Below are positions 7,838 to 16,400 of a stretch of DNA of 23,439 nt, piece after piece. Source of the stretch: Palsa-948 sp964481195 (GTDB lineage Bacteria > Bacteroidota > Bacteroidia > Palsa-948). The notes beneath the pieces are model-generated. The model did not search any database. It saw only the letters and a program-made list of their open reading frames with translations, and was not told the origin of the DNA. The translations under genes and the position numbers were made by a program. Each line of letters starts with the position of its first letter. Position 1 is the first letter of the stretch. The stretch covers positions 1-23,439 of the forward strand of contig CAYZTB010000046.1 of the NCBI GenBank assembly GCA_964481195.1, written 5' to 3'.

Positions 7838-7935
7838 AGCCCACCCCAACCCTCCCAAAGGGAGGGAGCTTGCACGCGCAATCTTCTCCCCTTTGGACAA
7901 TCGAAGATTGGGAGCGTAGCTCGTAGAGCGAGGAG
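7838..7935. repeat. Palindromic intergenic repeat between rpmF and plsX
   Basis: A GC-rich, hairpin-dense block unlike the AT-rich surroundings. CCCTCCC (7850-7856) pairs with GGGAGGG (7860-7866) over an AAA loop, and CAATCTTC (7879-7886) pairs with GAAGATTG (7903-7910). The layout (CCACCCC followed by a CCCTCCC hairpin) resembles dispersed palindromic repeats common in Bacteroidota genomes and, loosely, the block at 10167-10260. No T-run follows either hairpin, so it is not a standard terminator. It fills the whole gap between the rpmF stop and the plsX start. Confidence 0.55.
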
Positions 7936-8121
7936 TTAAGCCGCTATGGTTTTTTCGATTACTTGTTTTCCTCGGTAATAACCGCAATCTTGACAAACAC
8001 GGTGCATCAATGTTGGTGAACTGCAATTTGAACATTTGCTGAGAGTAGGCTCCGTAGCTTTGTAATGCGTTCTGCGTTTGCGGCTTCTGCTTGTGGAGTG
8101 CCTGCGTTTAGGATTTGGCAT
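7936..8121 (-). CDS. rpmF: 50S ribosomal protein L32
   Basis: 61 residues. It has the L32 N-terminus MPNPKRRHS with a basic stretch, then a zinc-ribbon with two CxxC pairs (C30/C33 and C43/C46), so this is the zinc-binding form of L32. It lies between yceD and plsX, the conserved context for this gene. The yceD stop is about 22 bp upstream of the rpmF start, consistent with one transcript. Confidence 0.95.
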   Translation of the reverse strand: MPNPKRRHSTSRSRKRRTHYKATEPTLSKCSNCSSPTLMHRVCQDCGYYRGKQVIEKTIAA

Positions 8122-8143
8122 GTTAGATAGGTATTATAAATTA

Positions 8144-8680
8144 TTAGTTCTTTTTTATTTTTTTTAATGCATCCCAACGTGGGTCATTTTCTTTTTCTGT
8201 TGCTTCTTCTTTTTCTGTTAACTTATTTAAAACTTTTAATGATTCTAAATTACAACCACTACTTCCGTCTTCTTTAGTCGGATGAACTCTTTTTTGAGGC
8301 AGTAGCAAATTTACATATTCATATATATATTGAGAGATGTCAATTTCAGAAGCACTCAATGACAGCGAAACTATTTCATCCTCATCCTCAATTTTATCGT
8401 TTGTTAGGCTTACAATTAATTTTTGTTCGCCCCAAACCGGAAAGTCAAACAAATCCCCGCATCGGTCGCAAGGTACGTTTATCGTTCCCTCCATTTTTAC
8501 ATCAAAGATCAGCAAGTGGTCCTCCTTGGCTAACGTTACCAAGGTATTTATGTTCGATTCTTGTACTCCTGAATATATTTTATCCTTAAAAAAATCTTTA
8601 TCAATAACATAGTTGAACGTATGTTCCCCATTTTTGAGTCCCACAAATGGAATGGTATATGGGTTGTTCGACTTTTTCAT
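8144..8680 (-). CDS. yceD: YceD/DUF177 family protein
   Basis: 178 residues. The DUF177 hallmarks are visible: a CDRCG motif (C71, C74), a central LLLPQKRVH segment (about 125-133) and the C-terminal DPRWDAL motif (166-172). Members of this family affect 23S rRNA accumulation and are usually encoded just upstream of rpmF, as here. The molecular mechanism is not settled. The C-terminal ~45 residues are Glu/Lys-rich and probably flexible. The ATG at 8680 follows a short spacer containing an 11-bp direct repeat (8695-8705 and 8722-8732). Confidence 0.85.
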   Translation of the reverse strand: MKKSNNPYTIPFVGLKNGEHTFNYVIDKDFFKDKIYSGVQESNINTLVTLAKEDHLLIFDVKMEGTINVPCDRCGDLFDFPVWGEQKLIVSLTNDKIEDEDEIVSLSLSASEIDISQYIYEYVNLLLPQKRVHPTKEDGSSGCNLESLKVLNKLTEKEEATEKENDPRWDALKKIKKN

Positions 8681-8774
8681 GGTTCATAAATGCCATTAAT
8701 TCTGAGGTGTTTGGATTTGCTATTAATTCTGAACTATCAGAACGCTTTGCAAAAACTAAGTAAATAGCTGAAGA

Positions 8775-8933
8775 CTATTTTTTGTGAAGTTTCACACTAG
8801 ATACAGTAAGGCGTTTTCTGCCTTTTCTTCTGCGTGCTTTTACCACTCTGCGACCATTAGCCGTTGACATGCGCTCACGAAAACCATGTTTATTTCTTCT
8901 TTTTCTTTGTGAGGGCTGAAATGTACGTTTCAT
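8775..8933 (-). CDS. rpmH: 50S ribosomal protein L34
   Basis: 52 residues, fully basic, beginning MKRTFQPSQRKRRNKHGFRE and containing the L34 core RMSTANGRRVVKARRRKGRKR; stop TAG on the minus strand at 8777-8775. L34 is a structural protein of the large subunit. It is often next to rnpA and dnaA; here neither is adjacent, and the downstream gene is yceD, so two ribosome-related loci meet. The ~95 bp gap to yceD leaves open whether they share a transcript. Confidence 0.95.
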   Translation of the reverse strand: MKRTFQPSQRKRRNKHGFRERMSTANGRRVVKARRRKGRKRLTVSSVKLHKK

Positions 8934-9088
8934 ATTTATTGCAATTAATTGTTAAAAGTTAAAAATCAATCGTTAATATTCAATTTTGATTTTACTTGTG
9001 CTAAAACCTTAATTTAATAACGATTAACCATTTTCCTAAAAAGGGACGCAAAGATAGAAATGTTTTTAAATTGAAGCAGTTTTTAAGG

Positions 9089-9096
9089 TACATTTG
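9089..9096 (+). promoter_or_regulatory. TAnnTTTG -7 element for the ABC exporter gene
   Basis: TACATTTG matches the Bacteroidota -7 consensus and ends 43 bp before the ATG at 9140. A TTG at 9071-9073 could serve as a weak -33 element, though the spacing is short. Confidence 0.45.
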
Positions 9097-9139
9097 CCTC
9101 CTTCAAAAGCGCTGTTTTTAGAGCTTGAAGGCAACACCT

Positions 9140-11005
9140 ATGACAAGAAGCAAAAAAGAAGATTTACCCAAAGCAAAGCTTAATAAAGAAAGTTTAGGAA
9201 AAGCCTCTCGCTTATTCAAATATATAGGGCCTCATAAGTGGAAATTTGCATTGGGAATGTTCTTTTTAGTCGGCACGGGAGCTACAGCTCTTATTTTTCC
9301 TAAGCTTATGGGCGATTTGATGGGCCTAGCTGGAAAAACAAATTCTATGGATTCCTTGTTAGCGGTAGCAAATACTGTTGGAATTCAACTACTTATACTT
9401 TTTGCATTACAATCTATATTTTCATTTTTTAGAGTCATATTATTTGTAGATGTTACTGAAAATATGTTGGCGGGCGTTCGGCAAGATGTATACAACCGAT
9501 TGATACGAATGCCGATGAGCTTTTTTTCTTCCAGACAAGTTTCGGAGTTAAGTAGCAGAGTGAGTGCAGATATTGCTCAGATTCAGGAAACATTTACAAC
9601 CAGCATTGCGGAATTTATTAGACAGAGCATGATTATTATTGGCGGTATTACAATTATATGTTTTACTTCTGGCAGATTGGCTTTGGTTATGCTTTCAATA
9701 ATTCCAGTATTAGCATTACTTGCTGTTTTCTTTGGAAGAAAAATTAGAAAAATTTCTAAAAGCGTTCAAGATAATGTAGCAGACTCCAATATTATAGTTG
9801 GAGAAACTTTGCAGGGCATTGCAAACGTTAAAGCATTTACTAATGAGGCACATGAAACGCAGCGCTACCAAAAATCCACCTTAGAAATTGTAAAGATGGC
9901 TATGAAGAGTGGCTATGCCCGAGGAAGTTTTTTTTCATTTATTATATTCTGTCTGTTTGGAGCCATCGTATTTATGATATGGTATGTGGTAAAATTAAAA
10001 GTGGAAGGACAGATTTCTCCTGACAATATGATGTCGTTTTTATTTTATACCGTCATGGTTGCTGCAAGTATTGGTGGCCTGCCCGAGCAATATGCACAAA
10101 TACAACGAGCAGTTGGAGCAACAGAACGGGTTTTTGATTTGTTGGATGAGCCGATTGAGAATGTGAGCCTCACCCCTCCGAAGGAGTCTTTTCGGACCAG
10201 CCCCTCTTCCTCCGCAAAGGAGTCCCTTCGGGAAAAGGAGAGGGAGGAAGCAGCCCGAAGATTTAATGGAGAAATTGAATTTCAGAATATTTCTTTTTCG
10301 TATCCCTCACGAAAAGATTTTCCGGTGCTTAAAAATATTTCTTTCAAAGCAAGTAAAGGCGAGACCATTGCGATTGTGGGTCCGAGCGGTGCAGGAAAAT
10401 CTACCATCACTAATTTAATTTTGCGTTTTTATGATCCTATAAGTGGCAACATATTGGTGGACGGAAAAAATTCTCAAGAATATTCCCTTACTGAATTACG
10501 CTCTCAAATGGCCATTGTTCCGCAAGATGTAATGTTGTTTGCCGGAACCATTAGAGAAAACATTGCGTACGGAAAACAAGATGCAACACTGGAGGAAATA
10601 AAAGATGCAGCTCAAAAAGCAAATGCACTTAGTTTCATTGAAGGCTTTCCCGATAAATTTGAAACCAAAGTAGGGGAGCGTGGCATTCAGCTTTCGGGCG
10701 GACAAAGACAACGCATTGCCATAGCGCGCGCAGTGCTAAAAAATCCTTCTATATTATTATTGGACGAGGCAACTTCTTCTTTGGATTCAGAATCAGAACG
10801 CTTGGTGCAGGAAGCACTTGATAAACTTATGGAAGGAAGAACCTCGGTTGTTATTGCTCACCGACTTTCTACCATTCGCAAGGCAGATAAAATAATTGTG
10901 CTTGATAAAGGCGAAGTGGTTGAAACCGGCACTCACGAAGAACTTACTGCTATCCCGGATGGACTTTATCGCAGCTTGAGTAAGTTGCAGTTTGAGGTGG
11001 GTTGA
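9140..11005 (+). CDS. MsbA-like ABC exporter (fused membrane and ATPase domains)
   Basis: 621 residues from ATG 9140 (an in-frame TTG at 9125 would add five). About residues 30-320 form the six-helix exporter domain; 375-621 is the ATPase. All ATPase motifs are intact: Walker A GPSGAGKST (414-422), Q-loop Q462 in VPQDVM, signature LSGGQ (518-522), Walker B ILLLDE (538-543) and H-loop H574 in IAHRLS. It acts as a homodimer in the inner membrane; family substrates include lipid A precursors, lipids and drugs, and this one is not determined. Residues ~344-373, between the two domains, are a hydrophilic Ser/Lys/Glu stretch encoded by a palindromic repeat and look like an in-frame insertion. It stands alone between divergent rpmH and convergent rsmG. 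Confidence 0.92.
   Translation: MTRSKKEDLPKAKLNKESLGKASRLFKYIGPHKWKFALGMFFLVGTGATALIFPKLMGDLMGLAGKTNSMDSLLAVANTVGIQLLILFALQSIFSFFRVILFVDVTENMLAGVRQDVYNRLIRMPMSFFSSRQVSELSSRVSADIAQIQETFTTSIAEFIRQSMIIIGGITIICFTSGRLALVMLSIIPVLALLAVFFGRKIRKISKSVQDNVADSNIIVGETLQGIANVKAFTNEAHETQRYQKSTLEIVKMAMKSGYARGSFFSFIIFCLFGAIVFMIWYVVKLKVEGQISPDNMMSFLFYTVMVAASIGGLPEQYAQIQRAVGATERVFDLLDEPIENVSLTPPKESFRTSPSSSAKESLREKEREEAARRFNGEIEFQNISFSYPSRKDFPVLKNISFKASKGETIAIVGPSGAGKSTITNLILRFYDPISGNILVDGKNSQEYSLTELRSQMAIVPQDVMLFAGTIRENIAYGKQDATLEEIKDAAQKANALSFIEGFPDKFETKVGERGIQLSGGQRQRIAIARAVLKNPSILLLDEATSSLDSESERLVQEALDKLMEGRTSVVIAHRLSTIRKADKIIVLDKGEVVETGTHEELTAIPDGLYRSLSKLQFEVG
10167..10260. repeat. Palindromic repeat inserted in frame within the ABC exporter gene
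   Basis: This block differs from its surroundings in base composition and is rich in short hairpins: CCGAA (10178-10182) with a TTCGG copy near 10192-10196, CTTCCTCC (10206-10213) with GGAGGAAG (10243-10250), and inner TCCC-TTC-GGGA (10223-10233). It encodes roughly residues 344-373 in the linker between the membrane and ATPase domains, where the family usually has a short acidic link. The reading frame is preserved. The pattern resembles palindromic elements that invade coding regions in other bacteria; origin as a mobile repeat is my inference. Confidence 0.55.
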
Positions 11006-11077
11006 TATAGTATTTTATCATTTCTTGGTTTAAGCCAAAATACTTCTACAGGGAAACTTGTTGTGCAACAATGATTT

Positions 11078-11698
11078 TTATTTAGGCAGTATACCGGAAG
11101 AAATAAAAACCACTTTCTTGGTTTTAAAAAATTCTTCAGGAAAATAATCTTTCAGCTCGTAGGTTAAATAATCTTGTTCGCTCTCGCCACGCAGGTAAAA
11201 AATGCCATTGGAGAGTTCGTTAAAGCTATCTTTCAGAAATTTTCCTTTTACCCATTTCAAAAATTCAGGAAGATCCGTTACAGCACGGCTAACTATGAAG
11301 TGATAATTGTCTTTTATCTCTTCTGCACGCGACCAAATACTTTTTACATTTTTTAGTGCTAAACTTTCAGCAACAGCATTTACTACTTTTATTTTTTTTC
11401 CAATGGAATCAACTAGGTGAAATTCGCAATCCGGAAAAAGGATGGCTAGTGGAATGCCCGGGAAGCCACCTCCTGTTCCTACATCCAAAATTTTTGTTTT
11501 AGGTTTAAACGACATCACTTTTGCAATACCTAAAGAGTGCAACACATGACGCTCGTAAAAATTATCAATGTCTTTGCGAGAGATGACGTTTATTTTAGAA
11601 TTCCAGTCAGCATATAACTCTCCCAGCTGCTCAAATTGTTTTTTTTGAGGTTCCGTCAGTAAAGGAAAATATTTTAAAATAATCTCTGACTTATCCAT
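11078..11698 (-). CDS. rsmG: 16S rRNA (guanine-N7) methyltransferase RsmG
   Basis: 206 residues from the ATG at 11698 (an upstream in-frame TTG at 11707 would add three). The N-terminal QLGELYADWNSKINVISRKD segment and FYERHVLHSLG are diagnostic for RsmG (GidB). The SAM-binding motif is ILDVGTGGGFPGIPLAI, followed by an acidic/valine strand (FHLVDS). RsmG methylates N7 of G527 (E. coli numbering) in 16S rRNA. A TATTTTTG element (minus strand, 11712-11705) sits just upstream of the ATG; if used, the mRNA would have almost no leader. Confidence 0.93.
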   Translation of the reverse strand: MDKSEIILKYFPLLTEPQKKQFEQLGELYADWNSKINVISRKDIDNFYERHVLHSLGIAKVMSFKPKTKILDVGTGGGFPGIPLAILFPDCEFHLVDSIGKKIKVVNAVAESLALKNVKSIWSRAEEIKDNYHFIVSRAVTDLPEFLKWVKGKFLKDSFNELSNGIFYLRGESEQDYLTYELKDYFPEEFFKTKKVVFISSGILPK

Positions 11699-11761
11699 GA
11701 GGAGCAAAAATACTCATTCGTACCATTTGTATCATTCGTATATTAGCATCTTCATTAGTCT

Positions 11762-12529
11762 ATGGAAAAACTTAAAATAGCAAACAAGATTTTTAATTCC
11801 CGCCTTTTCACAGGAACGGGTAAATTCAGCTCCAATGTATTAATGGAAAAATCGCTTTTGGCTTCCGGGTCGGAGTTAGTTACAGTTGCTCTTAAGCGGG
11901 TAGATATGCACAACGATAACGATGATATTTTAAAACATCTTTCGCATTCACAATTCACGTTGTTGCCAAATACTTCCGGTGTGCGAAATGCCAAAGAGGC
12001 GGTGTTTGCTGCGCAGATGGCTCGAGAAGCGTTGGAAACAAATTGGCTCAAACTAGAAATTCATCCTGACCCAAAATATTTGTTGCCTGATCCTATCGAA
12101 ACATTAAAAGCGGCAGAAGAATTAGTGAAGCTTGGTTTTATTGTGCTTCCCTATTGCGGAGCGGATCCTGTTTTATGTAAGCGATTGGAAGAAGTTGGTT
12201 GTGCAGCGGTGATGCCGCTTGGTTCGCCTATTGGAAGTAACAACGGTTTGCAAACCAAAGCGATGTTGGAAATAATTATTAACCAATGTACAATACCAGT
12301 TGTAGTTGATGCAGGCATAGGCGCCCCTTCGCACGCTGCCGAGGCTATGGAAATGGGTGCTGCTGCTGTGTTAGTAAATACCGCCATTGCAGTAGCCAGC
12401 GATCCAGTGCAAATGGGAATTGCTTTTAAGCTTGGTGTTGAAGCAGGCAGGATGGCGTTTGAGTCTAAACTAGGGAGTAAAAATAAATTTGCCGAAGCAA
12501 GCAGCCCACTTACTGCGTTTTTAGATTAA
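11762..12529 (+). CDS. thiG: Thiazole synthase ThiG
   Basis: 255 residues, full length for ThiG. It has the N-terminal SRLFTGTGKF segment, VTVALKRVD, the WLKLEI strand whose K97 corresponds to the lysine that forms an imine with 1-deoxy-xylulose phosphate, and the C-terminal PVVVDAGIGAPSHAAEAMEMGAA region that binds phosphate. ThiG builds the thiazole phosphate of thiamine with ThiS-thiocarboxylate and dehydroglycine. The usual partners (thiS, thiH, thiF, thiE, thiC) are not in this window. The next gene starts 7 bp downstream on the same strand. No TPP riboswitch is apparent in the 63 bp upstream, which is too short to hold one. Confidence 0.95.
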   Translation: MEKLKIANKIFNSRLFTGTGKFSSNVLMEKSLLASGSELVTVALKRVDMHNDNDDILKHLSHSQFTLLPNTSGVRNAKEAVFAAQMAREALETNWLKLEIHPDPKYLLPDPIETLKAAEELVKLGFIVLPYCGADPVLCKRLEEVGCAAVMPLGSPIGSNNGLQTKAMLEIIINQCTIPVVVDAGIGAPSHAAEAMEMGAAAVLVNTAIAVASDPVQMGIAFKLGVEAGRMAFESKLGSKNKFAEASSPLTAFLD

Positions 12530-12536
12530 ACTTTTT

Positions 12537-13175
12537 ATGATTTCTATTCAGCATTTTACGTTCAACCCATTTTCGGAAAACACTTACATCCTTTTTGATG
12601 AAACAAAAGAATGTATAATTATTGATCCGGGCTGTAGCAACAGTCATGAACAGGAAGAAATGGTGCAGTTCATTTCAAATAATAAATTAAAGCCTGTTCG
12701 CTTGCTGAATACACATTGTCACGTTGATCATGTGCTTGGAAACACTTTTATTTCTAAAAAATATAATTTAGGATTAGAAATTCACAAAGACGATTTAGAA
12801 ACCCTACACTCTTTGCCGATGGTTTCTAAAATGTATGGCCTAAATGCAGAAGAGTCTGTTGAGCCTTCCTCCTTTCTAAAAGAAGGAGACCAAATAAAAT
12901 TTGGAACATCCATTTTGGACATTGTTTTTACGCCCGGCCATTCCCCAGGAAGCATTTGTTTCATTTCCGGTTCTGATAAGTTTGTAATAGGTGGCGATGT
13001 ATTATTTTATGGAAGCATTGGCAGAACCGATTTGCCAGGAGGAAATCATGAGCAATTGCTTACCAGTATCCGAGAAAAATTATTTGTGTTGCCGGATGAT
13101 TTTATTGTCCACTCAGGTCATGGGCCAAAAACTAATATAGGATTTGAGAAAAAGAATAATCCTTTTCTTACCTAG
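12537..13175 (+). CDS. Metallo-beta-lactamase fold hydrolase, glyoxalase II-like
   Basis: 212 residues with the complete metal set of the glyoxalase II-like branch: HCHVDH (H60, H62, D64, H65), H135 in TPGHSPG, D154 in GGDVLF and H195 in SGHGPKT. Such proteins are cytoplasmic binuclear-metal thioester hydrolases or persulfide dioxygenases; this length lacks the extra C-terminal domain of classical GloB, so the substrate is open. It starts 7 bp after thiG and is probably translated from the same mRNA, but a role in thiamine synthesis is not implied by the sequence. Confidence 0.9.
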   Translation: MISIQHFTFNPFSENTYILFDETKECIIIDPGCSNSHEQEEMVQFISNNKLKPVRLLNTHCHVDHVLGNTFISKKYNLGLEIHKDDLETLHSLPMVSKMYGLNAEESVEPSSFLKEGDQIKFGTSILDIVFTPGHSPGSICFISGSDKFVIGGDVLFYGSIGRTDLPGGNHEQLLTSIREKLFVLPDDFIVHSGHGPKTNIGFEKKNNPFLT

Positions 13176-13414
13176 AATTTACTCAGAAATAAAATTTAGT
13201 TATTCATTCTTTCTACTTTCTTTTAACTGTTTTTAACAAAAACAGCTTAATTTCCCTATGAAATTAGGCTAAACGACAGTTTCTTTCCATTCGTCTATGT
13301 TTTGTTGCCGCCCGCTTCATGAATACTGCTATTCGTCTAAAACACAACCATTTTTCCAGTCAATATTTTTATTACTCCGTATAATAATTATGAGAAGTCT
13401 TTTAACATGATTAT
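13176..13414 (+). promoter_or_regulatory. Upstream region of the large surface protein gene
   Basis: This 239 bp gap holds no convincing coding frame. ATTCGTCTA occurs twice on the same strand (13289-13297 and 13331-13339), 42 bp apart, which could be a regulator-binding pair. CTGTTTTT (13227-13234) pairs with AAAAACAG (13238-13245), but no T-run follows, so a terminator for the upstream hydrolase is doubtful. I see no good TAnnTTTG element. Confidence 0.35.
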
Positions 13415-16400
13415 ATGAAAACAAAAATTACTATCTTATTTATTTTCTGTTTCCAGATGTCGCAAGAATATATTTTCTGCCAGACATACTGTGGGCCAAC
13501 TACTCCAACATTCACTGTTAACCTTACTGGACAGCCGCAAGGTAGTTGGATAAGCCCTGTTATACAGAGGGACGATACATGTTGCGGTTCCAGCGCTCCT
13601 AACAAGTGTTTGCAGTTTATCATCACGTTGGATTCGGCTGCCCAAGGAATTTCATTTAATCTTCATTCAGGAGCGGTTCCCCCGGGGGCTATGTTTTACC
13701 AGATCAATTGCGGTCCTCCCATAACTGTGGGAAGTCCCATTTGCCTTAACGGGGTAGGGCCTCACTATCTTACATTTTGCAAGCCCGGAAATAACAGCAA
13801 CGAATACATCATTACATCACTCGGGGGAATAGGTACACAGGGAGATACAATGGCGATGGGTTGTACAGGTGGAACACTTTCTTCCTGGGGATACTACGAA
13901 CCCAGCATTACCTGGACATCCATCTTTCCGGGCGCTCAAGGTGCCTACAACTCATATTTAAGTTGCACAGGTGGATGTGATACAGTACAAGTTAATCCGT
14001 TGCCGAACAGCCCCGCTTATATTGATTTCAAGATATGCGGTGTAAGAGCTACGTTTTGCGATACCATTCCAATATGTGATACCGTGAGGGTGTATATTTT
14101 TTCCACCTTGCAGGTAACTGTTTCAGGAAATACAATCTTGTGTAATAACAATGCTACTGGTTCTTTGAATGCTGCCGCATCTGGAGGTGCTCCTCCTTAT
14201 AGTTATTCATGGTCCAATGGCAGCAGCAGTCAGTCTGTAAGTGGTTTGGGCCCTGGAAATTATTCTGTTACCGTTGTCGATGTAAACGGTTGTTCCGTCT
14301 CGAATTCAACAACAATTATTCAGCCTCCTCCTCTCGTACAGTCTGTGTCTCAAAGCGATGTTTCGTGCTTTGGTGGCCAAAATGGAACAGCTTTGGTTTC
14401 CCCTTCCGGAGGAACATCCCCATATACTTATTTGTGGCTTCCATGTGGGTGTACCTCAAATGCACTTGTAGGTCTTACGGCAGGTTCTTATTCTTCTACG
14501 GTTACTGATCAGAATGGGTGTAGTGTATCTCAGAGTTTCAGCATTAGTCAGCCGCCCTTGCTTACTATAAGCGTTTTGTATATTAACGATGTTTCTTGTA
14601 ATGGGGGGAATAACGGGCAGGCAGGTGTCTCCGCTTCCGGAGGAGCTGGGGCATATACTTATCAGTGGAGTACGTTTCCTATTCAAACTACTTCTACGGC
14701 CACCGGACTTTCGGCAGGAACGTATTCAGCCACCATTACAGATAGCAATGGTTGTGTTATAAGTATTTCATGTAACATTACTCAGCCCGCAGCGCTTGCG
14801 GCTGTAATTAATTCTACAAGCGTCACTTGCTATGGAACCGCTACTGGGTCAGCAACGGCAAGTGCAAGCGGAGGTTCTGCTCCTTATAATTATGCATGGA
14901 ATCCAGGAGGCTCAAACTCCTCTACCGTAACCGGTTTATCTTCAGGTACCTACACCGTACTAATATCCGATATGTACGGTTGTACCCAAATGGTTTCAGT
15001 AAATGTTGCTCAACCTGCACTACTTTTAGCAACGGTTTCGAATCCTCAGCATGTGTCCTGTCATGGATTGATCAATGGTTCTGCTTCTGTAAACGCAAGT
15101 GGGGGGACAGCTCCTTATAATTATTCCTGGAATAATGGTCAAACTACTTCTGTTGCAACTTCGCTTGGAAGCGGAATATATACGGTTGTGGTTATGGATG
15201 GTAATGGCTGTACAACATCTACAGCCTCCACAATTTCACAGCCTTCAGTGTTGCTTGTTGCTGTAAGTTCCAGTAATGTTATTTGTCCTGGACAAAGTGC
15301 TAACATCAGTGCTAACGCATCCGGTGGAACTGGACCTTACACTTATTTTTGGCAACCTAATGTTGGATTTGGAAATGCACAAACCGTAAGTCCAACTACT
15401 ACAACAACCTATACGGCATTAGTGACAGATGCTAATGGCTGTACCAATACAAACGTAGTAACGATAGGTGTCCATTCAATGAATCTTATTGTTAATGCAA
15501 ATGCTACACCCGCAATTTGTGTTGGTCAGACTGCAACAGTTTTAGCTACCACTTCGGGTACTAATATTACGCAGTACCAATGGAGCCACGGACTTGGAAA
15601 TAGCGTAGGACCATATGCTGTTTCACCCAGCGTAACTACCACCTATACCGTAACAGCATTTAATATTTGCGGAGCAAGTGTCTCGTCAGTAGCTACGGTT
15701 GTTGTAAATCCTTTACCGCAAATTTATATTCCACCTCAGAATATAGTGACTTGCGGTAAAGCAGTTCTACATTTTTCAGATACTACTCAAGCAAATAATG
15801 GATCCCATTATAATTGGAATTTTGGCGATGGCGGAACTTCCAGCGCACAAAACCCAACACATATTTATAATCAAACAGGAGTTTATGTTGTTAGCGTTAC
15901 AGTTTCCTCTACGTTTGGTTGTTCTGCATCTGCTCAAACAAATTGCGCAGTAACAGTTTTTCCAATACCGGCAGCTAACTTTACTTCAGACCCACCGCTA
16001 GAAACTAGTATCATAAACCCAGATTTTAGATTTTTTGATAAATCAAAAGATGCAATCTTTTGGGAATGGGACTTTGGCGATGGAAAAACATCGCAAATGC
16101 AAAACCCGGCACATAGCTATGAGAATACGGGGATTTACACCGTTAAACTTATTGTGCGAAACGCAGGTAATTGCATGGATACTATATTAAAAACTGTTGA
16201 AGTAAAACCTGAGTTCACTTTTTATATTCCCAACACGTTCACCCCCAATGGAGATGGAATAAACGATTTCTTTACCGGCAAAGGGTTAGAGATTGCAGAA
16301 TTTGAAATGAGCATCTTTGATAGATGGGGAGAAGAAATTTTTAAGTCAAATAATTTAGGATCTGGTTGGGATGGAACTGTAAGGGGAAAAGATGCCATTG

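Noticed and set aside
7823..8035. Minus-strand open frame running through the plsX-rpmF gap
   Set aside because: It overlaps rpmF in another frame and is open mainly because the palindromic repeat lacks stops. No family features.
8934..9088. Replication origin near rpmH
   Set aside because: rpmH often lies near dnaA, but no dnaA or rnpA is present and I see no cluster of DnaA boxes. An 8-bp inverted repeat (AATCGTTA 8968-8975, TAACGATT 9018-9025) alone is not enough.
11053..11076. Hairpin TTGTTG/CAACAA between the converging ABC exporter and rsmG genes
   Set aside because: The stem is short, the loop would be only two to four bases, and the T-run is interrupted; too weak to call.
13227..13245. 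Hairpin CTGTTTTT/AAAAACAG as terminator of the hydrolase gene
   Set aside because: The stem is only AT-rich with a three-base loop and has no T-run after it.
14107..15253. Possible CRISPR-like or satellite array
   Set aside because: The period of about 228 bp is coding and matches SprB protein repeats; there are no short identical repeats with unique spacers.
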